Assembly (NCBI GenBank): GCA_032622095.1
Contig: CP136067.1
Span: 180,146,556 to 180,210,555, forward strand
Direction: 5' to 3'
DNA length: 64,000 bases
DNA from: Siphonodentalium dalli
Taxonomy: Eukaryota; Mollusca; Scaphopoda; Gadilida; Siphonodentaliidae
Under the pieces are notes generated by a model that saw nothing but the letters and a program-made list of their open reading frames with translations, had not been told where the DNA came from and did no database searches. This document shows positions 13,556 through 25,060 of this stretch, one piece after another (positions within the stretch are counted from its first letter, which is position 1; every line of letters starts with the position of its first letter). Made by a program: the position numbers and the translations under genes.

Positions 13556-13960
13556 ATCTCGGAAACGGTTGGAGCTATCGACTTAAAATTTGCTATGTGA
13601 ATGTATCTTGCCCCGGATACAAATTTTATCGGGTCGCCGAGCCCGTGCGACGCCAGCTTCGCGCATGCGCAGACGAGATCTCGGAAACGGGTGGAGCCAT
13701 CGACTTGAAATTTGGTATGTGAATGTATCTTGCCCCGGGTTCGAATTTTTTCGGGTCGCCGAGCCCGTGCGACGCCCGTGCAGCGCATGCGCAGACGAGA
13801 TCTCGGAAACGGGTGGAGCTATCGACTTGAAATTTGCTATGTGAATGTATCTTGCCCCGGATACGAATTTCATCGGGTTGCCGAGCCCGTGCGACGCAAG
13901 CTTCGCGCATGCACAGACCAGATCTCGGAAACGGGTGGAGCTATCGACTTGAAATTTGGT
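13556..13960. repeat. 122-bp tandem repeat, about 3.3 units, inside the Helitron
   Basis: ATCTCGGAAACGG starts at 13556, 13678, 13800 and 13922, an exact 122-bp period. Units are GC-richer than the surroundings and contain GCATGCGCAGAC. Open frames on both strands here are a by-product of the repeat, because 122 is not a multiple of three and each unit shifts frame. Confidence 0.95.
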
Positions 13961-14389
13961 TAAATTAAAACAATGTCATGTTTCTGAAACAAAGCCATGA
14001 GACGAATGCCGCCAGTGGCGGGCTAACCTGCTAGTTGTCATATATTTGACCATTGTTATGTAAACAAGAGCATAAAAAGTAACTTTTCTGGTGTTTGTTT
14101 ATATTATGATGGTAAACATAAAGAGCGTTCTTTGTTGGTGAATTCCTGATATGGAACGAATAAAGAGCGTTTATGCCATTTGTGTGTGATTAGCCAGCAG
14201 CATTGTGCTGTCTTCTGTAACACAATCAGGCTCTTGCTTAGGTAATATATAGTAAATCTTTATGATAACATGCTGTTTACTCGATGGTCATGGTATATAT
14301 GAACGAAACTGTATGCGTTTTAATGTTTTTCTGTTTACGGTGATTGGAACAGATATGAATATTTTCGACAACTAAGGCCTCACGTGCCT

Positions 14390-14984
14390 TTAATGTTTTG
14401 CTTTCTTTTTATTTTCATTTCCCTCAAGCTGTTCTCTTAACCAGGCATCTTGCCATACGCTCATTCTACATACTATTCTGCATGCTTTTCTTTTCCGAGG
14501 AGATAACTTCAAATAAGCGGTGACCCGCTTGTTAGATCCTCTCCACCCTCTTCTGTTCTAAATCATAATGTTCAATGTCTTGTTTCATGTATACATATAT
14601 TAATTGAGGGTAGACATAAATATCGTTTAAACCAATATGGTGTCGTGCATTCTGACGTTGACAGCTCTTGTCTAACCCCTGTTATCACGCTTGTGTCGAT
14701 GATAGCTCTTGTCTAACCCCTGTTATCACGCTTTTATCGATGATAATTGATAGTTTGGCTCCTCTCGTTGTAGTTCCTTCGAATCTATATCTGGTTCATT
14801 AAAAGGATGGGCTTTGATAATAAATATAATCAGATTGTCAGAAATACATGGAATAAAGATTCCATCATTGAAAATATAGCATAAGTTATAATGGGCGAAT
14901 GCAGGTTGAAGGTAGAACATTCTGTAATAATAAAAGTCAATAACGATAAACGGCCCCATCTGGTCATTGAATTGACCAGTGGTG
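14390..14984. other. Spacer with a short tandem repeat
   Basis: AGCTCTTGTCTAACCCCTGT is repeated at 14663 and 14704 with a 41-bp period. Otherwise nothing is recognised. Confidence 0.6.
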
Positions 14985-16680
14985 GAATAACGCATGCAAT
15001 CAGTAATCATGACATGTTTTATTACAAGTAATCGTAATCAATTACTTTCAAATATACCTGTAATCATGATTACATTTTGTTTACTTTTTGATAACGTTTA
15101 CTATGTTATCCATATGAATGGCTATTGAATACTCATAGTCTCATATTGCAGTACTGTGGAGTGTGCACAGATACAATTAACATATCAGAAAGTTAGTACA
15201 ATTTTTTCATGTTACTGGTACACTGTGTACATTCTGGCAGCGGACACAGATAACAACACACAATTGCTTGAATACAGTATACATGGCCATAAACTTGTGA
15301 TACAGACAATGAAATGTTCTAATATGAATAAATAGGCTAGCCAACTTCACTTAGGATTAAATGTTATTGGGACTGCTGCAGACAATGGCTGTAGGTAGAG
15401 TCACACTAAGTTTTGAGTTTGGGTGATACCCAGGAAGATTTGAAAGGCCCTATCCTACAACCCACTTTTGAATTATGTGATCCGCTGAAGAGCGTTTATA
15501 TGGTTTGTGAGTTTGTAAGTATATTACTATCTGCCCTTGCACGATGGGTGTTTGCCTACCGTGCATGAGGTGGATGCCACCGAAACAAGAAGCAAAGTCC
15601 CCTCCCATTCCGAATCATGACCGGCGATGAAGACTTAATTACCTTGTTTCCTTTGTGAGTTTTTTGTGTTAATATATATATTATATTGAGTTGTGAATAG
15701 TTGTAATTTATTGTCCTATTTATTTGCATGTGCGAGTGTCTGAACCCGTTGGCCTGGTTGTGTAATGCAGTCGGGGACTGAGGAAGCAGCTGAGGTCAGA
15801 CTGTGTTGGTTGTGTTTCTGAAGGTTTGGAGTGCCAAGTAGTGTTTTCGATTATTATGTTCCACACGTCGTCACATAGGCGCGGGCACGAGTGAAAGCAT
15901 TTATTTGTAAATTTGTATATGCAGTGTTAGCAGTATTGAGAGATAATTATTCGACAGTTTATACTACGAGGTAGAGTTACACTGGTATAATGGGGCTAAT
16001 TAACTGAACAAAGCTTGTGTGATGTACATCGGTATACCCAATTAGCTGGTTTGTCATTTACTGCACTCATGGAGAGTCAAGCATAATTTAATCCTCATCA
16101 GTGTAAATGAATGATCATAAAATAAACCTTAGTGTTATTTTCATTGTGTTGGGTATTCAATCTAACAGAACATGCACATAATTTATAAATGTTTATAATC
16201 ATATTTCCATACATATTATGCGTTAGTTGCAATTCATATAAGAAAATGAAAAATATATTTACATAAATAAATACACATAAGACATAATATATTCCCAATA
16301 AGTTGGTGCACAACTTCATGATGAAACCCCACCAATACATGTAAATGTAAAAAGTTTATGTGTTTATTGCTTGCTTCTTTCTATTATTTCAGTCGTTTCT
16401 TGTTTCCATGTTATGTAAATTAGTGATGTTTTTATTCAATCAAATTTGATATTTTAATTTGATTTTTTCATTATTTATTCCTATGAGAACAACATGGTTG
16501 GTAACTAACAATTGTAATCAGATGTAATCGAAAAGTAATCAATTACATTTATTAAAGTAATTGTAATCGTAATCGATTACATTGGGGAACATGTAATCAG
16601 TAATCGTAATCATGTAAATCAAAAGTAATTGTTATCGTAATCGATTACATTGGCATGTAATCGCTCCAACCCGATTGATA
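14985..16680. mobile_element. Possible hAT-type element with TAATC subterminal repeats
   Basis: Both ends carry clusters of GTAATCGTAATCAATTAC-type words (about 15000-15075 and 16510-16665), in largely mirrored orientation. Such subterminal arrays are common in hAT-like elements. The outer ends (CAGTGGTGGAATAACGC; CTCCAACCCG) resemble each other only loosely and I found no clean 8-bp duplication. The interior has no transposase. Confidence 0.4.
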
Positions 16681-16790
16681 GGGTTGAGGTTAGTGTTGTG
16701 GATAGGGTTATGTTAATCAGATGTTATCGGCAACGGTTATGGGTGGGGTTATGGGGGGCTTATGGTTATGGAGAAGGTTGTGTGAATGTA
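16678..16790. repeat. Degenerate GGGTTA-like tract
   Basis: G/T-rich strand with irregular AGGGTTATG, GGGGTTATGG and GGTTATGG words. It is too imperfect to call a telomeric array. Confidence 0.4.
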
Positions 16791-17182
16791 TGGGATAGGT
16801 TTGTGTACAGCGTTGAGATTAATTATGGGGATTGGATCGGTGGGGAATATCCATTGAAGTATCAAGATTCTGCAGGCCAGAACGTTAAGCCTCTAGTTAT
16901 ATTTATATTGCACATTATGTTTAATTTCGGGAATAAATTACGCCACTGCATGTAGAATACCCATACAGCTTGATGTGTATGCACTGCATGGGCTATCATG
17001 ACAGGGCGATTTCAGCCTGTTCTCCCAAAAAGTCACATTATCTGCTTATAATAGAACTTGTTTTATGTAGATAATCTGCTGACAATCGCCTCATTTTGTG
17101 TTAATTACATTATCGACTCACAAAAAGGCTATTCTAAGCAGATTATGTGCTGACAGTGAGACAAATAAGCCAACTCGCGACT

Positions 17183-17484
17183 TTTTTCCCTCATCGTGTA
17201 TGAACATTAATGGACAGATATTAAACGTCTTCAAACTAGAAAGGGTCTGTAGACAAGGCGATCCCATATCTCCGTATATATCTTGTTATGTGCTGAAATC
17301 CAAGGGATTACGTTGCGACACTCCGAAGAATATTAATGGAATTGAAGTGGGAAATAAAAACGTAATATTGTCTCAGTATGCTGATGATATCTCGCTGTTT
17401 ATGGCGGGTCACCGGAGTCCCTGGAAGCAGAAATGCAATTACTTGCAAAATCAGGCACGTTTCGGGTCTGAAAATAAATTATAA
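17183..17484 (+). pseudogene. LINE reverse transcriptase fragment
   Basis: The translation contains the non-LTR reverse transcriptase blocks NINGQILNVFKLERVCRQGD, PISPY and QYADDISLF. YADD is the catalytic motif that binds the metal ions for polymerisation. The fragment has no endonuclease and no fingers upstream, and it ends in a stop soon after the YADD block. The block order and the RQGDPxSPY signature fit an L1-like clade; the exact clade is not determined. It cannot be functional. Confidence 0.8.
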
Positions 17485-17622
17485 TAAAACGCAAAGATAA
17501 ATTATAATAAATTTCAACTGAAATTATCACTTACACCAACTTGTACTACATGTAAATAGGCATATACACTACTGCCACCCACAGGATTTCCATATAAACA
17601 CATTCGTAAATGGGAAGGTAAA

Positions 17623-18045
17623 TTGAACAGCACCTATACTACAGAGTGGTGGATCGAGGTTTGCCGCTGTCTGTTCTATCATACCAATGATATTAAGCTT
17701 AAATGGTTCCAGTATAGAATTAATACACCCATAATTTGTACGAATAAACTATTAACAACAATCAAAATTAATAACGACGATTCGTGCTCTTTCTGCAAAT
17801 ACAATATTGAATCGATATCGCATATCTTCTGGGAATGCCGTATTATTCAAACATTCTGGAAAAATGTGGAGATATGGGTATATAATATCATAAGTTACAA
17901 AATGCATTTGACCGCAGAAATGACAATATTTAGCATTTCGCCTGAAAAAGAGCTTACACCATGGGTAGGTTTTTCCTACTGTTTGTCAGATACTATATTT
18001 ATAGATCAAAGTGAAATAACAATAAACCAAATATTAATGGCCTAA
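17623..18045 (+). pseudogene. LINE ORF2 C-terminal fragment
   Basis: The 140-residue frame shows the pattern KWFQYRINTPIICTNKLL followed by CSFCKYNIESISHIFWEC and FW. This is the cysteine/histidine region (C-x2-C, H-x3-WEC) at the C terminus of many L1-like ORF2 proteins. It lies 140 bp after the YADD fragment, although some 500 or more residues normally separate the two, so there is an internal deletion. Same insertion as 17183-18471. Confidence 0.75.
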
Positions 18046-18721
18046 ACAGAATTAAACGCATACTTTCAGGAAGAACGTGTATCATACTATAACCAGTGCA
18101 GATACAATCAATTCATGCAACGATGGTCCTATTTGGGACAGTTAATTAAAATAAGCTTCTCTTTATGATATGTAGTTTTCATATTGCTGGCCTAGGACAT
18201 ACCACACTGTCTGTGCGTGTGTATATAACACGATAACTTTACTATAACATATATAGATATTCCGATATAGATTTTTCCAACAAAAATACAAACAACACAT
18301 TATTATTTCAAATGACCATTGACTATATACACCTGTGTATATAAATATAAAAAACAGACTAAAGGCGGCAAAACATTTTATATGTAATGTGACTAATATG
18401 TATAAGATGTGAATCTATTTTTTTTTTTATCCTGAAATTATTTTGTCTGAATAAAAATATTATAAAAAAATACTCGCGACTGTTCAGGTGTACGCTCTTT
18501 AACAAGTGTTTTTATTGTGGCCAACGCCATAAAAAGAAATAACTGGACATGACTCCATTATCTGCTTATTTCAGAATCAAATAAGCACGTTATGTACCTA
18601 TTTCATTCTATAGGTCGATTATGTGCGTATTTGCGTGCAGGAATGTTGGGCGATTCAGTTAACACCGTTGATCACACGGTCTTGCCTTTTCCATTTGAGT
18701 GTGCTATTTAAAGGCACGTGC

Positions 18722-19208
18722 GGCATTCGTTGCAGAAATATTGATATTTGTTCAAATCGCCCTCAACAGAAGGAACACCAAAATATATACAGTTCCGCTC
18801 ATATGCCAAACATAATCAGCGCGTAAACAGTATATTGTCGTCAAGACGTACGATGGTGTACGTAACAAGAGCCTGCTCATGTTAAAGAAGTTGTGCGCAA
18901 TTCTATTGGTTAATCACACACAAATGATATAAACGCTCTTTATTATTTCCATATCAGGAAACAGTAACAAATAACGCTCTTTATGTTTACCATATCCGGA
19001 TCTAAACAAAAGCCAGTAAAGTAACGTTTTTTGCTTTTGTTTACATAACAAATGGGAAAACATTGACAATAACACACTGTTCATGCCATATTTCTGATTG
19101 GCATATGAACAGCGTCTGTCTATATCTTACTGTTCCTTCTGTTTATGGCGGTTTTTGACATAGGTGAATATTTTAACAGCATACCCACCGCCAACACCGC
19201 CCGTATCT
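18722..19208 (+). mobile_element. TTAA-site MITE, family B (full length)
   Basis: Flanked by TTAA at 18718-18721 and 19209-19212. It starts AGGCACGTGCGGC and ends GCCCGTATCT. It shares terminal GGCGGTTTTTGAC and internal AACGCTCTTTAT motifs with family A but is otherwise diverged. Confidence 0.85.
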
Positions 19209-19299
19209 TTAAACTATACAACGTTCGCCTGAAATGTGAGTGATTTCCCTCCATTATTTCTCGGTTGGATGACATCTTCCAGTTTGGTCACGACTGTAC

Positions 19300-19380
19300 A
19301 GTGGAAGTGGTAGCCCAGTAGTTAGAATGTCGGGCTTGTAATGGTGTCAACGCACCGACATGAGCTCGCGCCCCGTCGGT
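19300..19380 (+). mobile_element. tRNA-derived SINE head (degenerate)
   Basis: GTAGCCCAGTAGTTAGAATG resembles a tRNA A box and D-arm. GAGCTCGCGCCCC about 55 nt later resembles a worn B box. No cloverleaf can be completed, so this is a SINE remnant rather than a tRNA gene. Confidence 0.45.
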
Positions 19381-19632
19381 GGACTATCGTCTCCACAACA
19401 GTGGCTTAGCCTTATTAAGCGGTGAGTGTGCCATATATAGCCACACGCTATTTCAAATCTCGCGCCAGGTTGCGACTCCTGGGCAAGGTTACTTGTAATG
19501 CGCTCGCTTCGTCGTACCTATAACAGAAATAGGGTTTATGGTATGTGTAAGCCGCTCTTGTGAAGTGCATATAACAACGCATGGCTGCATGCAGAAGACT
19601 CTATTACTCAACAGCTGGGGTAATAATCGTTT

Positions 19633-19735
19633 AGGGCCCTCGCGGGGACAGGCCATTATTATTATAATATATATTATTAACGGGCCTCGCGGGGATAAGT
19701 TACCATTATTATTATTATATATTATTATAGGCTGG
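19633..19735. repeat. 48-bp tandem duplication with ATT runs
   Basis: GGCCCTCGCGGGGACAGG and GGGCCTCGCGGGGATAAG each precede an ATT/TATA run. Confidence 0.75.
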
Positions 19736-20012
19736 CATCGGAAAAGCTCTATGAAAATTAGGGAACAACTTGTTCTACGCGCGGGGTCGTCACAAGTTTC
19801 GACCTAAGCCGCTCCACTTTTGTGTCAAATTTGAGGTTTAAACAAGAGAAATATATGAATAATTAAATATGTTCTCTACATGTTATCGCAAGAAGATATT
19901 CTCGTCAAATTGGTTACCTACATTTTGGTTGTTGGTATTATATGTTTAGTTTCCACCTGTCACATATAGTTTTTGTACAGTCTGCTTTGGTGCCAATCCA
20001 CACTGCCTGCGT

Positions 20013-20060
20013 TTTTATTACATTGATTACGATTACTGATTACGATTACCCAACCCTGGC
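20013..20060 (-). mobile_element. hAT-like end with TAATC repeats
   Basis: On the minus strand it reads CCAGGGTTGGGTAATCG followed by repeated TAATCAGTAATCG. This looks like a single transposon end, with no partner end found nearby. Confidence 0.4.
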
Positions 20061-20286
20061 TATTGCAATTATGAACTAGGTGGTACACCAATGGGGTGGG
20101 GGCAATTATTAAAGGCACATTGGTTTATACTTGAATTTATCCACAATTCACATGTGTTCGACTCACGGTACAGGTCAGCTCGAACGTTCACTTCTACAAA
20201 AAATATTCGACAGTGAGTTTTACGGCTGATGTCAACATGTGGGATGTAAATACCATCCCAACAAATTGAAACGGATATACCATTAA

Positions 20287-20767
20287 AGATACGGGCGGCG
20301 TTGGCGGTGGGTATGCTGTTAAAATATTCAGCTCCGTCAAAAACCGCCATAAACAGAAACAATAGTAAAATGTAGACAGACCTTGTTCTTATACCAAACA
20401 GAAATATAGCTTAAACAGTATGTTATTTGTTAAATATTTTTCCTTTGTTATGTAAAAATAAGCAAAAAACGTTACAGAACCTGGCATTTTTTTAGATCCC
20501 GATATGGTAAGCATAAAGAGCGTTTTTGTTACTGTTTTCTTGATATGGAAATAATAAAGAGCGTTTATATCACTTGTGTGTGATTGACCAATAGAATTGC
20601 GCTGTGTTCTTGTTTGCGTACATCACCGTGCGTCTTGACGACAATATACTATTTACGCGCTGATAATGTTTGGCATCTAAACAAAACTATATATATTTTA
20701 ATATTCCTTCTGTTTGTGGCGATTTGAACAAATATGAATATTTCTGCAACGAACGCCGCCCGTGCCA
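20287..20767 (-). mobile_element. TTAA-site MITE, family B (inverted)
   Basis: Begins AGATACGGGCGGCG after TTAA (20283-20286) and ends CCCGTGCCA before TTAA (20768-20771). Its right TTAA is also the left TTAA of the next element. Confidence 0.85.
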
Positions 20768-20771
20768 TTAA

Positions 20772-21265
20772 AGGTACGGTTGGCCTTGGCGGTGGGTATC
20801 CTGTGAAAATATTTCCACCCGTCAAAAACCGCCACAAACAGAAAGAACATCAAAATGTAGATAGACTTTGTCCGTATACAAATAAGAAATATCGCATAAA
20901 CAGTATGTTATGGTCATTTGTTTGACCATTGTTATGTAAACAAAAGCATAAAAAGTTACTTTTCTGGTGTTTGTTTATATTATGATGGTAAACATAAAGA
21001 GCGTTCTTTGTTGGTGAATACCTGATATGGAACTAATAAAGAGCGTTTATGCCATTTGTGTGTGATTAGCCAGTAGCATTGTGCTGTCTTCTTTAACACA
21101 ATCAGGCTCTTGCTTAGGTAAAATATACTAGGTCTTTATGATAACATGTTGTTTACGCGATGGTCATGGTATATATGAACGGAACTGTATGCGTTTTAAT
21201 GTTTTTCTGTTTACGGTGTTTGGAACAAATATGAATATTTTCGACAATTAAGGCCGCACGTGCCT
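20772..21265 (-). mobile_element. TTAA-site MITE, family A (inverted), abutting family B
   Basis: Begins AGGTACGGTTGGCC directly after the shared TTAA at 20768-20771 and ends CACGTGCCT before TTAA (21266-21269). The layout implies that one element inserted into the flanking TTAA of the other. Confidence 0.9.
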
Positions 21266-21466
21266 TTAAACCAGAGATGACGAATGCGTCACTTATATAT
21301 GCGGTTTCGGTTTTAACACGTTGAGTGCCGGATCTCAATTAGTAATCTCGCCAGTTTGCCAAATCGTGGCAAGATAGATACCCTTAGTAGACCATAATTT
21401 GGCTTCATTGAAGCAAGAATTGGATGACGTCGCGAGTTTAGATGACAGAAACGGCGATTGATAGTA

Positions 21467-21548
21467 CTACGAGATAACTCGTATCCGGCACTGGCGGAAG
21501 GAACTTGGGTATTCCCACCGCCTGTGCCAACTACGAGTTATCTCGTAG
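21467..21548. repeat. 82-bp imperfect hairpin
   Basis: CTACGAGATAACTCGTA at the left pairs with TACGAGTTATCTCGTAG at the right. The pairing continues inward through CCGGCACTGGCGG / CCGCCTGTGCC. A related 24-bp palindrome lies at 26817-26840. Confidence 0.8.
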
Positions 21549-21716
21549 ACACAATTGGACACGTTTGAGCAATACATATCAAGTAGAAAGTAACCCAAAC
21601 AAGTTATTTTGGTGGTAAGCATATTTATGGAGGTATGGGTGTCCTTGTGGTGGTTATAGCTCGCTATATAGTTATATTATGGCTGATGCACAATGGAGCA
21701 AATTACTTATATGAGC

Positions 21717-21830
21717 ATGGCTACAGACGGTGAATCCGGCGTGGAATCGGGTGAAATTGTTTCCTGTGAGGATGAGTTTATTTCGTCCAGTAATGCCTAC
21801 GAGCAGGCATCTTCTGTTGTTTCGGGCATT
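21717..21830 (+). CDS. Candidate first coding exon (unrecognised)
   Basis: From ATG at 21717, 38 codons give an acidic, serine-rich N terminus (MATDGESGVESGEIVSCEDE, then FISSS...). They run directly into a strong splice donor, GTAAGT, at 21831. The same frame is also open upstream from an ATG at 21693. A TATA-like GCTATATAG lies about 55 bp upstream of 21717. No downstream exon could be identified and the protein is not recognised. The acidic stretch could equally be the start of a domesticated or transposon-encoded protein. Low confidence. Confidence 0.3.
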
Positions 21831-23091
21831 GTAAGTTATCTCCCATTTAGCCTGATTAATTTAGGCCTATGCTAGGGTTCCAAAGTACAGCCCAAAATAA
21901 TAGTGTAGGAAGAATTGTCAGCACAAAATTAAAACAACCAGCAGTAGCCTATGATAGATCCCTGTACATATAGGAATGTGCTACATGTAACGATTCCATA
22001 TAATCCATCCGTCTGGAAATAAGTCACCCTTTACTGTAAACATATATGCTCACAAAACCATTTATCCGTGCATACATGTATACAAGTTCGATGACCTGCA
22101 TGACGTCTAAAGTACCGTAATTGTTACGCTTTCCATTGTCCAACACGTTCGGAAGAGGGTACAATATAGCTTTGGGGAATAATTGTTCCGCTCTACTTGA
22201 ATTATAAATTATTTCGGCCAATTTGGCCGTTTACTTCATGTCTGTTTTTCATCTGACGTGTGTGTCGAATAAATGATGTGGAGGATTTATGTAAATGTTA
22301 GCCCAAACTACATTTCCAAATAACGATGGTTTTGTTGTTTATTTTGAGGAATAATACCGCGTCAGATGAATTCAGCCCAAATATGTTAACAGTTGTCGTG
22401 TAAAACATTCGGCAGTAGGTTAGCGTTATTTAGTATTTGTGGATGTCCTTTAACATGGGGAAAATAGACTACTGCACTTGAACGAGCATGTGAATTTGTC
22501 GTTTTTAATGTATAGCAACTTGATAATCAATAACAGTCTTAACAGAGGCATTCTCTGTCAAATATGGTCGCTCTATTTACGGTATTAATTGCGGAACTTT
22601 CTAAAGTAAACTACGCGTAAACGGATACATACGGTAAATTATAGAAGGTGCCGGAATCGGCCTAATCGCCCCAGTCCAACTCGCCCCAGTCGACGTGTGT
22701 CAATTCGGTACCTACTATAACATGTACCCGAGGATGAGTCCGGCTCGGAATAAAATATGTATACGGGTGTTATATAGCGTTTTGTCCGTTGTTTCTCAAT
22801 GAATATTATTGAAATTTGGTGTATATGTCCGGGCTGGGACATGGAATACAACAACGTTTGAATTGTTTTTAAATTTACAAATTTGTTGATTTTATTCATT
22901 TTTTTTTTCGTTCTGAAAACACACTATAAAGTGTATATAATATAATAACGAACACGAGACATACATAATTTATAAACTTTTAACAAAAGATATCAAATTC
23001 AATACATGACAAAGATGACTCAGTGGAGTTTATAAAGTGAACATAAAAACATTGAGGTAAGAATCTTTTTAAGGAATGCAACTTTATTTAA
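21831..23091. other. No recognised feature
   Basis: AT-rich. It would be intron if the preceding exon is real. No domain-like frame is visible. Confidence 0.4.
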
Positions 23092-23585
23092 AGGCACGTG
23101 AGGCCTTAGTTGTCGAAAATATTCATATTTGTTCCAATCACCGTAAACAGAAAAACATTAAAACGCATACAGTTTCGTTCATATATACCATGACCATCGC
23201 GTAAACAGCATGTTATCATAAATATTTACTATATTTTACCTAAGCAAGAGCCTGATTGTGTTACAGAAGACAGCACAATGCTGCTGGCTAATCACACACA
23301 AATAGCATAAACGCTCTTTATTCGTTCCATATCAGGAATTCACCAACAAAGAACGCTCTTTATGTTTACCATCATAATATAAACAAACACCAGAAAAGTA
23401 ACTGTTTATGCTTTTGTTTACATAACAATGGTCAAATATATGACAATAACATACTGTTTATGCGATATTTCTTATTTGTATACGGACAAAGTCTGTCTAC
23501 ATTTTGTTGTTCTTTCTGTTTGTGGCGGTTTTTGACGGGTGGAAATATTTTCACATGATACCCACCGCCAAGGCCAACCGTACCT
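23092..23585 (+). mobile_element. TTAA-site MITE, family A
   Basis: TTAA at 23088-23091 and 23586-23589. Full length, with ends AGGCACGTGAGGCC and CCGTACCT, close to copy 1. The sequences on either side (ACATAATTTATAAACT...TCAAATTCAATACATGACAA) are themselves similar to each other, so it may sit beside a local duplication. Confidence 0.9.
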
Positions 23586-23740
23586 TTAATGATAATAAAC
23601 ACATAAATTAAAATAACAAACATGAGACATACATAATTTATAAACTGTTAACAAAAGATATCAAACTCAATACATGACAAAGATGACTCAGTGAAGTTTA
23701 TAAAGTGAACATAAAAATATTAAGGTAAGAATCTTTTTAA

Positions 23741-25060
23741 GCATTACCAAACCGTTTAGCACAGACCACAATCCACTTCACTCATCCGATCATCACCAAA
23801 CTTCATATTTATCTTGATATTGATCTATCAGATGAGAGCTATCAAATATTTTTTTAATTTCATAGGAAAAAATGGTCGCCAGCGGCCATATTGCATTTAC
23901 GTTATATGTTATCGCGTTATGTCGATATCTAGTATTACTTAGAAATTTCACCTTTCCAGATTCATAATTGCTCCATTGACTGTAACAGATGAAATTATTC
24001 CCCTCTTCCGATAGAGTGTCACTGAAACTTTATTTTGTCAGACTGTCTGTATAATCACTGATTATATATGGCAATAATCTGTAATAAGATGTAGCACTGT
24101 TTTATTTTATATTTACACGCAGTGCTGTTTTTATACAACAATTCTAATCCCCCCTAGATAATCATGTGATCGACCATACATCGCGCGAGGACCTGGTTGA
24201 ATTAAGGGGTTTTTTATGGATCACTTCTGTCCTCAAGCTAGATTATACGTATGACATTTAATGGCATGTTTCTAACGTGGAGGGTTAGATATGCTTGAGA
24301 AACCACAACTCTTTAATTCACACCAAGTTCTCAGCTGTCATGAACCCATAGCCATGATATATGGTTTATTTTATGTATACTAGTAATATAGTTATTTGCA
24401 GTACCTTTATATACCAGTACTGTGTATAACAATGCATATAAATTAATCAATGTATACATGTATATTGATTCAACGGATTCAGTGGTTTTGTCCATCAGTC
24501 TATCAAATTTGCGGGGAAAACATGGCCACAAGCAGTACACCCTGCTAAATTTCGAATTTGAATCAATTGGCGCACCCTGCAGCCAGCTTTGATTGGAGAA
24601 CTTTTTCTCATGTGGATATTTTGGGTCACCGCTAGATGTGAGCCATATTTTGTTCTCAAACTGTCCTTGTGAAGACATCACTGCCAGCGGTGATCTTCAA
24701 TTTTACTATTTTTATGGCTAAATAATTTGGTTGATCATACGGACGACACCCCTTGTCCGATCGTCACCAGATTCCACAATGATCTTCTGGATAACCAGCG
24801 TGAGAATAATATAATTTTCCCGAATTTCGTTAAAAAACATTACCACAGGCAGCTATTTAGTATCTTACTCTTTGATCCTCTTTTGCATGACTGAATTGTT
24901 TAGCAACTGTACAGACATATCCCTCATCTGATAGTCACCAAACTTCATATTGATCTTCGGGCTGACAACTAGATGGGATCTATCGAATGCTTTGAAATTT
25001 TTTGGAAAACATTGTCGCCAGCAGTCATCTTCTATTTTGGTTTTTATATACATGTATATC
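23741..25060. repeat. Diverged dispersed repeats, unit about 150-190 bp
   Basis: Segments near 23741-23890, 24722-24850 and 24880-25030 share the order CATC(C/T)GAT-A-TCACCAAACTTCATAT-GATCTT-...-GGAAAACAT-GTCGCCAGC. The copies are old and scattered. Small reading frames here are not domain-like. Confidence 0.5.

Larger units (their letters stand above)
13056..14034 (+). mobile_element. Non-autonomous Helitron, 979 bp
   Basis: The 5' end TCTATACTA fits the classical Helitron start TCTMTAYTA. The 3' end is CTAG, preceded by a 5-bp GC hairpin (CCGCC-AGT-GGCGG, 14009-14021) ending 9 nt before CTAG. It inserted exactly between A (13055) and T (14035) with no target duplication, as shown by five sibling copies of the host MITE. 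No Rep or helicase reading frame is present, so mobilisation would be in trans by rolling-circle replication. The interior carries two tandem-repeat blocks. Confidence 0.9.
12917..14389 (-). mobile_element. TTAA-site MITE, family A, split by a Helitron
   Basis: Flanked by TTAA at 12913-12916 and 14390-14393. It reads AGGTACGGTTGGCC on the left and CGTGCCT on the right, i.e. inverted relative to copy 1. Sibling copies read CAGTATGTTATTGTCATATA at the point where this one is interrupted after position 13055 and resumes at 14035. Removing the insert would leave a normal family A length of about 494 bp. Confidence 0.9.
17183..18471 (+). mobile_element. 5'-truncated LINE (non-LTR retrotransposon) in the MITE
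   Basis: Flanked by a 10-bp duplication ACTCGCGACT at 17173-17182 and 18472-18481, and ending in an A-rich tail (AATATTATAAAAAAAT). It carries remnants of a reverse transcriptase and a C-terminal cysteine-rich region, but most of ORF2 is missing, as usual for aborted target-primed reverse transcription. Confidence 0.85.
17012..18647 (+). mobile_element. hAT-like MITE, family C, split by a LINE
   Basis: An 8-bp duplication GGGCGATT flanks it (17004-17011, 18648-18655). The left part (CAGCCTGTTCTCCC onward) and right part (AGGTGTACGCTCTTTAAC onward) match the uninterrupted copies at 49252-49610 and 58569-58937. The gap between the parts is a LINE insertion with its own duplication. No transposase remains. 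Confidence 0.8.

Noticed and set aside
13405-13963. Arginine-rich frames on both strands
   Set aside because: Generated by the 122-bp tandem repeat; the repeat is not a multiple of three and no codon bias is visible.
16678-16790. Interstitial telomere repeat
   Set aside because: GGGTTA words are irregular and interrupted; no run of perfect hexamers.
23432-23623. Recurring small frame (KGTVGLGGGYPVKIFPP...) at several loci
   Set aside because: It is the translation of the terminal 130 bp of family A MITEs and recurs because the element does. It has no start context, and the copies differ in frame-neutral and frame-breaking ways.
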